Below are positions 1 through 8,756 of a DNA stretch of 64,000 bases, piece after piece (position 1 is the first letter of the stretch; each line of letters opens with the position of its first letter). Under the pieces are notes generated by a model. It saw only the letters and a program-made list of their open reading frames with translations. It was not told the DNA's origin and ran no database searches. The translations under genes and the position numbers were made by a program. Origin of the DNA: Pleodorina starrii (lineage: Eukaryota; Chlorophyta; Chlorophyceae; Chlamydomonadales; Volvocaceae); contig BRXU01000013.1 of NCBI GenBank assembly GCA_030267565.1, positions 2,520,001 to 2,584,000 of the forward strand. Direction: 5' to 3'.

Positions 1-1
1 G

Positions 2-2647
2 AAGCTGCTGCTGCCGGTGGAACCAGCCAGGCCGGGCGACGTGCCGGACCCGGACTCCATCAACCGCATCCATCAGCAGGTCTGTGTGCGTGTGTGTGTG
101 CGTGCATGAGTGTGCGTGCGTGTGTGCATGAGTGTGTGCAGCCGCAGGTCGCGCTCTTCTCCCCCCTTTCGACCACCGCCATATCAGCCTCGTTGCAGTG
201 CGACATGCCCAAACAAACAAAGCCGTAACGAAACACTAACGCCGAACCAAACGTCGCTCTTCTTGAATGTTGCGAATATATATCGGCCTCGTTGGTTTGT
301 TGCAAGCAAACGCTAAAACAAACAAACGCTAAAACAAACAAACCCACGAACCAACGAACTCGGCGCCCTGCAGGTGCTCGACATGGAGTCCCGCATGGGT
401 GCGCTGCATCCCGAGACTGGCCGCGCCTACGTCCTGCTCGCCCGCGTGCTGGAGCACAAGGGCACCTGCTGGAGCCTTGCGATGGCAGAGCGAGCGCTGA
501 TGCGCGCCTGGACCATCGTGGGCGTCGTCAGCAGCAGCCGGCGGCGCTCCTCGGAGGGCGACGCCGGGGCCGCGGGCGCCGGAGCAGGGGCCGCGGGCGC
601 GTCGACGGTGGCGGGCGTGGCGGAGGCGGCTGCTGCGGAGGCAGGCGCCGGCGCCACGCCCGGCGAGATGCTGGGGGAGCTGCCCGACAGCTTCCACACC
701 TTCCACTACCTGCTCGAACAGATCCGCATGAAGCAGAGCTATCTGCAGGCCCAGCAGGAGCAGCGGCTGCGGGCGCTGCTGCAGATGGTGGAGATGATGG
801 GTGTGCCCGCGGCGGCGGCGATCGCCGCCGCCGCAGGCGGCGGCGGCATGAACAGCGGCGCCGCGGCCGCGGCCGCGGCGGCGCTTGGGAGCATGGTGTT
901 GGGCGGAGGTGCGGCGCTGCTGCCCGGCGCCTGCGGCGAGGCCGGCTACGGGCCAGTGGCTGGTGGTGGTGGTGGTGAGGGTGACGATGGGCTCATGTAG
1001 GTCCAATCGGCGGGTTGAGGATGCTGCCTGCCGTTCCGCCCGCGAGGCTGGCGTCGTTGGCGTTGGCGTTTGCAGTGCGGGGAGCTGTACTGGCGAGGTC
1101 GGGTGGGTTGTGGGTTTGCAAGGCGCGTGTGGAAACTGGCGGGCCTGCGCTGCAGCATGGGCCGCCCGGCTGCGGCGCCGCACGGGCTGGGGAGCGCAGC
1201 AAAGCCGGTCTCTGTGGGGAGTGTAGACACTGAGGGCCAGCGGAGAGGCAGGTGACGGGTTGTTTCAATGTGAATGTGGAAGCGGTGGCGAAAGAGCGAG
1301 CGACAGGAATGGTAAGGCCCAGCCAGGTCGGGGTTTGTGGCGCCGTGGCGGCCAGCTCGGAAAGAGCGGTGCGATGGCGGCCTTCTAATAAGAACGTGCA
1401 GGGAGACAGAAAGCGCTGCTGACCATATTTGGGCGTAATGAGGAGAATGTGGGTCGGCCGGAGCGGCACCGCAGCTCAGCCGGCATATTGCTCGTCTCGG
1501 GCGTGTTGCACAGCGGGGCCAGCGGAGGACGGGGTCGGTGACTGTGCTGGCGGGGCACGGCGTTTTAGGGAGGGAGGGACCGCCGCCGGGAGGTACCTTC
1601 CGCCCTAAAGGGGGGCTTTGCGGCGTGTTGACATCAGTGCAGCGTTGGCAGCTGCAGGGATGGACGGTTAGATGGATGGATGGATGGATGGATGGATGGA
1701 GGTATGGATGGAAACCTAGCAGCACGTGCTGCGGAACTCGGTGTTGTGTGTACCGTCGGCCGTCCGTCACAAATGCAGAAGCGCGGCCGTGTGGGTCTCC
1801 CTGGTGAAGACGCCGCTGGGCCTGTCGCGTGGATACCTTATGGGCGTTGTAGCCGGAGGGGTTGGAGCCTGCGTGCTTGCTTGCGTAATGCGTATACACG
1901 TCGCCTGTCTTACGGCACGCCATAGTCGGGGCAGGATGCCGCTGCTGCTCGTCAAGGGGGTGGTTTTAGTCTTCGGGTCGGCCGCCATGAGCTGCTGTCC
2001 TGCTGCATACCCTGCCGCATAATCGTCTTGCGACAGCCGCTATACACGCGTCGTCTTGGTTTACGCATATGTTTCTTTCGTCTTGTGCGCTCCCCTTTTC
2101 ATCACACGCTGCTGTGGCACACTTTAACCACGCGACCCCGCGTGGTTGAAGTGTCTGTCCGATTGTGGGGTGTCGCTGCGCTGACCGCTCTTCACATCAC
2201 GGTTCGGCCACAGCTGCCGACGGCACGGCAGCGGGGCCAACAGGCGGGCGCGAGCCCTCCCCGCCGAGCGCCGCCGCCGCGCCCGCCATTGACGCCTCTG
2301 CCGCCGGCAACGGCGTCCAAGGCCACATGAGCCGCGAGCGGCTCCGGAACCTCTACCCGCAGGCTCGCCTCAAGTCGGCGTCCTCTGTCGCCGTGCCGAC
2401 GGCCACGGCTTCGTGCCCTAGCGACGACTGTGATGTCAATGCGATCGGGGCACTTAGCTCCACACGACGCGTGCGCTTGGCGCCCCCCTACAGGAGCCTC
2501 GACAGTACTGGCGTAGGCGCTATCTTACAGTGGACGGTGGACGTGTTGAGATACTTGGTTCCACAGTGCGCGTTCTGTACTCTTTTGGTTGCTTTGCAAC
2601 GGTGGACGAGCGCTGCGTTGTGTTGTGTAGTGTTGTGGCATGTGTGA
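2..2647 (+). CDS. TPR-like protein, 3' part of gene (5' end outside window)
   Basis: The first exon (2-79, frame 2, 26 codons) enters from the left edge. A phase-0 GT-AG intron (80-373) leads to a long exon from 374. Its start has the helix-turn-helix spacing of a tetratricopeptide repeat (HPETGRAYVLLARVL, then an Ala/Arg-rich second helix), followed by an Ala/Gly-rich linker and an amphipathic Gln/Leu-rich helix. The frame meets a stop at 998-1000. A strong donor (GTGAGG at 972) leaves phase 1, and the acceptor CAG at 2211-2213 opens an in-phase exon, 2214-2647, whose first 200 bases have coding-like GC3 (it includes the run SRERLRNLYPQARLKS). I prefer the spliced model, but the last 150 bases look less coding. 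TPR proteins are scaffolds; no partner can be read from the sequence. The TPR assignment itself is moderate, resting on one repeat. Confidence 0.6.
80..373 (+). repeat. Intron with TG-rich and CAAACAAACGCTAAAA-type repeats
   Basis: This intron of the TPR-like gene holds a TG/TGCG-rich simple repeat (about 81-140). Near its 3' end are two tandem copies of a roughly 17-bp unit built on ACAAACAAACGCTAAA (about 302-340). Confidence 0.6.
1668..1706. repeat. Tetranucleotide microsatellite (GATG)n
   Basis: About nine near-perfect ATGG/GATG units lie inside the putative 1.24-kb intron of the TPR-like gene (972-2213). Apart from this repeat I see no other feature in 1001-2213. Confidence 0.85.
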
Positions 2648-3593
2648 CGTGCACGCGCTGTGGCTGGCTCGTGCTGCGGGATACGGGGGGGCACACTTCG
2701 GGGTTGTAGGTCCGCCAAACAGACAAGAACTGATCATACGGTACCCCACACGGCACGCGGCGGTTCGCGTCGATGGGATTGGAAGGAGGGCGCTCTTCGG
2801 GCTCTCGGTGGGAGACGGTTTGCATCGTGCCCTCAACGGTGAAGTCAACGGTCGGCCCTGGTGCGGAGGGGGGCCCGAGGAGGGAGCTGAGGTGGTGGCG
2901 CACCGCAGTGGGGGCGCTCAATATGTGGGTGCGCCCGGGTACCCATCCTGGGTTCCTGGCGCATGCGGGCCATCCGGGTGTATACGCTGGAGGTGATACG
3001 CTGAGAAATATTGTGGACTTGGGAGCTTCACCCGTCAACCGTCACCGCTAGGCTGGGGGTGGAGGGGTCAGGGGTATGGGCATCTGATGAGGGCCGACGT
3101 GCGGGTGCGAGCAGTTCACCGCAAGCTTACTTTTCAGGGCAGGCATATCGCCCAAATGGTGGATTGCTCTGCGTCGAGGAGAGGAGAGGCACAAGCTGGT
3201 GCTGCAACCCCCCCCGGTGGCCAGAAGGCTGCAATCAGCTGCTCTGGCTACAAAGGACTGCGGAAAGTGCATGGACCCGCTCCTTCGTGTGATGAGAACT
3301 CCGGCCCCACCCATTCACCCAACCACCCACCCCTGCTGGGCAGATGCGGCGGCGGCGGCGGCTCATCCAGGCCCCGCGGAGTCCGGTTTAAGCCCTCCAC
3401 CATCATCATTCTGGCAGTAATCGCATTTTGGGCTGTCTTGGTCTCTCTCGTCTCTCCCAGTCCGCTTGCCTCTTTGGAAGGTTTTTCGCTAAACCCCTCA
3501 GGCAAGGGGGAGGGCGGTGCCCCGTGACTCCCCCCCCCCCGCAGCCCCACACCCTCCGGTCCCTCGACCCCTCACTCCCCAGCCACGCGTTCC
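2648..3593. other. Intergenic, convergent 3' ends
   Basis: About 950 bases lie between the stop of the TPR-like gene and the stop of the TEX261-like gene. It presumably holds both 3' UTRs. There is a poly-C tract near 3529-3541 and pyrimidine-rich sequence from 3530 on. I see no coding exon. Confidence 0.4.
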
Positions 3594-5093
3594 CTACCAG
3601 TCCCGGTCCTTGCCCTTCCCCTTTGCCTTCCCCGTCCCCGTTCCTCTCACCCGATCAAAAAGGCTACCCAGCCACGTCCTCGTGCCCCTGCCCCGCCCCT
3701 CCAGCCCGCCCCCGCCCCCCCTCCCTCCACCACTCCCTCCCGCCCCTCCGCCCCCTCGCCCGCCGCCGCCGTAGAAACTATTGGGCATGCCCGACGCCGC
3801 GCCGGGCAGACAGTTCTCGTTGGCCGCCAACGAAATCAGCAACTGAAACGGCACCAGCCAAACCACCACCAGAAAAAACCCTAGGAGAACAGCCACGTGG
3901 TGGAAGGTGTTCATGTGGTAGCGCATCCACATGAGGTGCGCGGCCACGGTGCTGAGGCCCGACAGCGCCAGCAGGGGGTCCCGGAAGGACATGAAGGGGA
4001 AGGTACGTGCGACGACGCGCCAGTAGCCCAGCGGTGCCGCGATGGTGGGTACCATGGTGGCCACATCGACGCCCTCCAGCACCCACAGAAGGGCCAGCAG
4101 CGCTAGCTTGGCCTGGATGGTGTACAGGATCACCTGGACAGGCGGCAAGAGTGAGATACGGTAGGCAGAAGGTAGGTAGGTGGGTAGGCAGTTACCGGTA
4201 GGTGGGTAGGTTAGTAGGAAGGTGGGTGGGTAGGGAGGGAGTGTGCGCGGGAGAACACGAGGACGACGGGAGGCCGAGCAAGAAAGGAGGACGGTGGGAG
4301 GGAGGCAGCGAGGCAGAGGCAGGGAAGCGGTCCCGCAGTCAGTGGGGCGTCCTGTTTCCGCATCCTGCCCGAAAAGGGAAGCGCGCGCCTCTCCCGCAGT
4401 ACGGCAGTGGTACCTTTTTTGTGGTCTTAAGATGCTCTTCCACCAGCTCGGCCTGCACACGTTCACGTGCACCGTCAGGAAGGGGAGGGGAAGGGAGGAG
4501 AGGCTGGTGGATGGGTCGGTCGGTCAGTCTTTCTCAAGGTTCGGTTAGCTCGCTTTATACCGGAAATGATAAAAAGGAGGCGGATGGGAGGCGGCACGGA
4601 AGCGGAAGCGGAAGCAGGGTCAAGGATAGGCGGCCAGGGGCCAGCAAAGCCGAAACAAAACCCGCCCGCAGGGAGGAAGGGAACGGCTGTGAGCGGCAGT
4701 GACGGGGGCGGGGGCTGCGGAACGCTCCGACAGCGATCCTGACTACGGCAGTACGGCATCAATGGGAGGTCCGCCCCGGCTGGGTTCTGGTGCTGAGAGT
4801 CCTGTCGGCGGATTTGGCTGCCTCGCCCCAGTCAGCACGGTGAGCATCAGCGCAACGTGCAGCTCCCCCATGAAACCAGCGCATGTGTCGTACAACCGAG
4901 CGTGCCCCCGCAGCCGCATCCCTGTACCCGAGGTTGCGGTTCTGCGGTTGCGTGGAGAGGCCCGCATGCGACTCTGTCGTACTGTACGGCTCACCAAGTA
5001 GTACAGCGCCACGGCCAGCGACAGGCAGACGCACACAAGGAATATGTAGACCCCGAAGTATCCGATGGACTCTTCGAACGTGATGGGAATCAT
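3594..5093 (-). CDS. TEX261/SVP26 family ER-Golgi membrane protein
   Basis: Three exons: 5093-4995 (33 codons), 4452-4414 (13 codons) and 4133-3594, all phase 0 with GT-AG introns, giving 225 aa from the ATG at 5091-5093. The joined exon 1-2 boundary reads LYYLAELVEEH, matching the conserved LYYLAELIEE block of animal TEX261. Later TFPFMS and a final block ending SLAANENCLPG match the family's TFPFI and SLSAGENVLP motifs. Four to five hydrophobic segments fit the polytopic topology. Yeast Svp26 is a COPII cargo adaptor that loads certain Golgi glycosyltransferases into ER vesicles, so the same role is inferred here. The C-terminus carries about 55 extra residues, first Gly-rich and then basic, beyond a normal family length near 200 aa. 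The 39-nt middle exon is easily missed, but it restores the most conserved motif, so I am confident of the model. Confidence 0.9.
4140..4245. repeat. GTAGGTGG-rich simple repeat
   Basis: An imperfect GGTAGGTGGGTAGG-type tract near the 5' end of exon 3, within intron 2 of the TEX261-like gene. Confidence 0.6.
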
Positions 5094-5535
5094 TCTGTGT
5101 CAGTCAAGGCGCGCGCGTCGCGCGCCGACGCGGCGAGATGAGGTGAGGTCAGGCGGGTTGGGTGAGGCTGTCAGCGAGTCAAGAGCCCGCCGTCGCCGCC
5201 AGCAGCACGTGTTGACGGGCCCGGGCCCTTACGAGAGCGGACGAGCGTTTTCTATTGGAACTGCAAGCGAGAGAGGAAGGGATAAGGGTGCAACGTTGTG
5301 CTTAGTGGCTTGGATCGGGGGCACGCCGCGCGCGGTGGGATACAGCGAACACCGACTTCCCGCGGCGGGCGATGCAGCAAGGCAGATCGCCGAGCCAATT
5401 GCCGTATCAAACTCGAATTTTTATTTTCGTTTGCATCATCGCCGGTTAACCGCCGGTTAAGCGAGTATGCGCCCCTGCAGAGGAACCAGGGCGGCATGGG
5501 CGCACGACGCACGCCCGCGCGGCTGCTGACCTGAT
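5094..5535. other. Upstream region of the TEX261-like gene
   Basis: This should hold the promoter and 5' UTR of the minus-strand gene that starts at 5093. There is a direct repeat of CGCCGGTTAA at 5440-5460. No exon is recognised. Confidence 0.35.
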
Positions 5536-6101
5536 CTAGTGGTACCGATGAAATACGTCTGTAAAATCTCGCTCCACCAATGATTTGTCTCGGGTGAAGG
5601 CCCCAAACGGCGCGCCTCGGCCAGGGTCAGCCGCGCGTCGGTCAGCGGCTGTGGTTTCTTCGTTGAAAGTGCGATATATTGCAAGTATAATTTGTCGTTC
5701 GAAATCCGCAAGTTGCATGAAGATTTTCGCAACGGTGTCCTTGAGTGCAGGATCGAGTGAGTGCTCTTCGGACGGGTGACGAACAATGGATAGGTCCCGG
5801 CATGTGCCGCAGAAAGCCAAGTCTTGGTCAGCACTGCAACCTTACATGCCATACTCTGCTCAGCACCAGCGCCCCTTGCCCAACTTCCATGTGCGGTTGA
5901 CCAACGGTCGCTAAACGGTGTGCCGTACAAGATCACTTCTACGAGACCTGCCTCCCCCTGCAAAGCTGCCACCCAACGCTCCGACGGGGCGCCGCCGCCT
6001 TCGCCTCTCGCCTCCGCGACACTCAAAGCCGTGACGCACTCGAGCGTCTTAAAGGGGTCTCGACTCTTCACCACCAGGTTCCCGAGTCCTGGAAGCCTCA
6101 A
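5536..6101 (-). CDS. Unidentified coding segment, possible 3' exons
   Basis: A minus-strand open stretch, about 5536-5830, encodes a normal-looking soluble segment. It contains DPALKDTVAKIFMQLADFER and IILAIYRTFNEET and stops at 5536. It has lower GC than neighbouring exons. A CAG acceptor near 5838 would open it. A second open stretch at about 5880-6101 (including RWVAALQGEAGLVEVILYG) could be an upstream exon, but I could not join the two in phase. I do not recognise a family. It may be the end of a real gene, an old gene remnant or a chance reading frame. Confidence 0.3.
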
Positions 6102-6549
6102 TCGCCAGGCAGAGGAAGTATTTCATACCGCACCCGAGCCCAAGCTGCGACGCCCCTGACGACATCGTACGCAAGCACGCACGCACGTGCGCACGTACGC
6201 AGGCATCTGGCATCTGGCAGGCGAATGGTGCATTCCGTACATCGCATCGTGGCGCACGCACTGCAGCAGCCACAGCAGCAGAGGAAGGGACAACTTCCCT
6301 TCCACCGCAAAAAGTGGAAAATTTGAAGTTACGTAACCCTCGATCAGCCAACCGCCAACAGCAGAGCACATATACACAAACACACATGTACAGACGCTCG
6401 GCCAAAGACGCAACCCATCACGAGGAGAGGCGCAGACCACGTGCGCCTCCGAACCCGCATCTTTAGGATTTGGCTTACAGAAACGCAACTGACGCCCGCC
6501 GACCGAACTGACGCCCCCCTTTCCTAAGCACCACAACGACTGACGCCGC
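6102..6549. other. Intergenic, 3' side of the membrane-protein gene
   Basis: About 450 bases with short ACGCACG repeats (6178-6205). It contains the probable 3' UTR of the gene ending at 6550. No exon is recognised. Confidence 0.35.
6475..6479 (-). terminator. TGTAA poly(A) signal candidate
   Basis: TGTAA on the minus strand lies 71 bases after the stop codon at 6550. TGTAA is the usual polyadenylation signal in Chlamydomonas and its relatives. Confidence 0.5.
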
Positions 6550-6921
6550 TCACCCCGAACCCCCAGGCACCTGGCCAGGCTCGCTGGGCCCCCGCTGCCG
6601 CTTCCACCAGCCCAGCCCCAGCCAGGCCCACCAGCCGCGCCTGGACCCGCCCTGCGTCTGCGCTGGCGGGCTGCTGCCGGCGGGCGCAGCGGCCGGCGGC
6701 TCACCCGCCTCGGACCCGCTCTGCCGCGACGCGCCGCCGGCGGCCCCTGTCGCCGGCGCCGCCGCCGCCGGCGCTGCCGTCGTCACCGCCGCCGCTGGTG
6801 CTGCTGCCGCCGTCGCTTCCGCTGATGCCGCTGGCTGGAGCGGGCTGGGCGCGACTGGCGCGGCGCCGGAGCTGCTGCGCGCCTGCTCCCCCCGCGGCTT
6901 CGCCCCTGTGCCGCCGCCGCC

Positions 6922-6953
<32 letters not shown>

Positions 6954-8756
6954 CGCCGCTGTTGGTGGCGGTCCGCAGCTCCCTGGTGATCTCGTTGATT
7001 GCGTAGCCCGCGTAGAAAGTGCCGAGGATACCCAATCCCGCGATCAGGACCGCCAGAACAGCTGCGAGAGGGCGCGGGGGGGCGGGGCGGGGGGAAGGGT
7101 TGAGGCAGATGGACGAGCGCACAGCTGTCGGCTGGGTAGCGGGTTCAGGGCGTCAGGGAGGGGGCTATGGGTGCAGGGTGTGCAGGGGTGAAGGCGGCGG
7201 CGCCTGGTGGTGGTGGTTGGTGCGTGGGGAGATGCCGCAGTGGGGGGAGACTGCGGTGGGGCGGAGGCGGTTGGTGGGGCGGAGACGCCGGTGGGGCGAG
7301 CGGGGGAAGGGTCGGGTGGCGCAGTGCGGCGGGTGCGGCTGCACGGTGGTGGATGCGGCTGCGGCGACGCGGCGGGTGCGGCTGCACGGTGGTGGATGCG
7401 GCTGCGGCGACGCGGCGGGTGCGGCTGCACGGTGGTGGATGCGGCTGCGGCGACGCGGCGGGTGCGGCTGCACGGTGGTGGATGCGGCTGCGGCGACGCG
7501 GCGGGTGCGGCTGCACGGTGGTGGATGCGGCTGCGGCGACGCGGCGGGTGCGGCTGCACGGTGGTGGATGCGGCTGCGGCGACGCGGCGGGTGCGGCTGC
7601 ACGGTGGTGGATGCGGCTGCGGCGACGCGGCGGGTGCGGCTGCACGGTGGTGGATGCGGCTGCGGCGACGCGGCGGGTGCGGCTGCACGGTGGTGGATGC
7701 GGCTGCGGCGACGCGGCGGGTGCGGCTGCACGGTGGTGGATGCGGCTGCGGCGACGCGGCGGGTGCGGCTGCACGGTGGTGGATGCGGCTGCGGCGACGC
7801 GGCGGGTGCGGCTGCACGGTGGTGGATGCGGCTGCGGCGACGCGGCGGGTGCGGCTGCACGGTGGTGGATGCGGCTGCGGCGACGCGGCGGGTGCGGCTG
7901 GCAGCACAGTCGGTTCCGGCGGGCAATGGGGTGATGGGACGATGGGGCAGGGGGCCCACAGCACTCGCTGGCTGCCTGGGTGTCGAGGCACTGCACCCTG
8001 GGGGAGATGAACACGTAACAGTAAGAGTAGGTTGGGACATGACGAAGGTGGCGAGACAAGCAGAGTATTGACTTTGAGGCTGAGGCCAGGATAACCTTCG
8101 GACGGGGCATGCCGTAAGAAGGGCATGCCGTACATACCGCTAATTGCCGCGCCAGTCGTCACGAAAAGCATGCCCGGGGTTTCGGCGTTCGGGTCCAGAG
8201 GCACGGGTTGCGGCTCCGCCTCCCCATCCCAAGCATCGTGCTCCTGCTGCTTCTGCTGCTCCTGCTGCTGCAGATGCGGCTGCTGCTGCTCTGTCGCTGC
8301 CGCGTCTTTTTGGCCCGCTGCCGCCTCACCTCCCACCGTCCTCGCAAACTCCCCGGGTACGCCGGCGCTCTGGGGACCCCGTGATGCCGGCCCGCTGCTG
8401 ACGTGGCGCACGGCCTGTGTCCGGCCGAACGGCAGGAAGCCAGCGGAAGTTGTTGTCGAAGCGGCGGGAGCTCTTGACGCGGCGGTGGGGAGGCTCGGAC
8501 CCGCACGGGTTAAGCCGACGAGCCCCAGTCCGAGGGCCGCCGGGATGTCACCTCCGGCGCGGACCAACGAGTCCAGCGAAACGTGGCCGCAGGGCCTCGA
8601 AGCCACTGCCACGGCCGCGGCCTCCCATGCCACTCTGCTGCGGCAAGCGATGGATGGTATGTGCGCTGCCCCTGGGATGAGATTGCCGGCGGCCACTCCC
8701 TCGGCCGTGGCATTCGTCGACACTGCATTGCAGCAGGCGCGAGCGGGAACAGGCAT
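6550..8756 (-). CDS. Ala/Gly/Pro-rich protein with one membrane segment, probably organellar
   Basis: Two exons, 8756-8138 and 7061-6550, are joined in phase 1 by a GT-AG intron (7062-8137), giving 376 aa. The first 100-120 residues are rich in Ala, Ser and Arg, nearly free of acidic residues, and end near a VRHVSSG stretch, as in mitochondrial or plastid transit peptides. A Gln-rich linker follows. The splice joins the two halves of one long hydrophobic segment (LFVTTGAAIS from exon 1, then AVLAVLIAGLGILGTFYAGYA). The remainder is low-complexity Gly/Ala/Pro with a Trp-rich patch near the end (WWAWLGLGWW). That the splice creates a continuous membrane helix supports the model. I do not recognise a family. 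The start at 8756 was chosen because coding character fades upstream, where an in-frame ATG at 8891 is followed at once by a good donor and may be 5' UTR. Confidence 0.65.
7335..7893. repeat. Minisatellite: 13 copies of a 43-bp unit
   Basis: Units start at 7335 and recur every 43 bases to 7893 with almost no differences; a degenerate 14th copy begins at 7894. Each unit contains GCACGGTGGTGGATGCGG and GGCGACGCGGCGGGT. The array sits in the intron of the membrane-protein gene. Because 43 is not a multiple of 3 and the unit lacks stops, all frames stay open on both strands, producing several long artefactual reading frames. Confidence 0.97.

Noticed and set aside
7335..7893. Regularly spaced repeats resembling a CRISPR array
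   Set aside because: The units are contiguous with no unique spacers, the genome is eukaryotic and no Cas genes are present.
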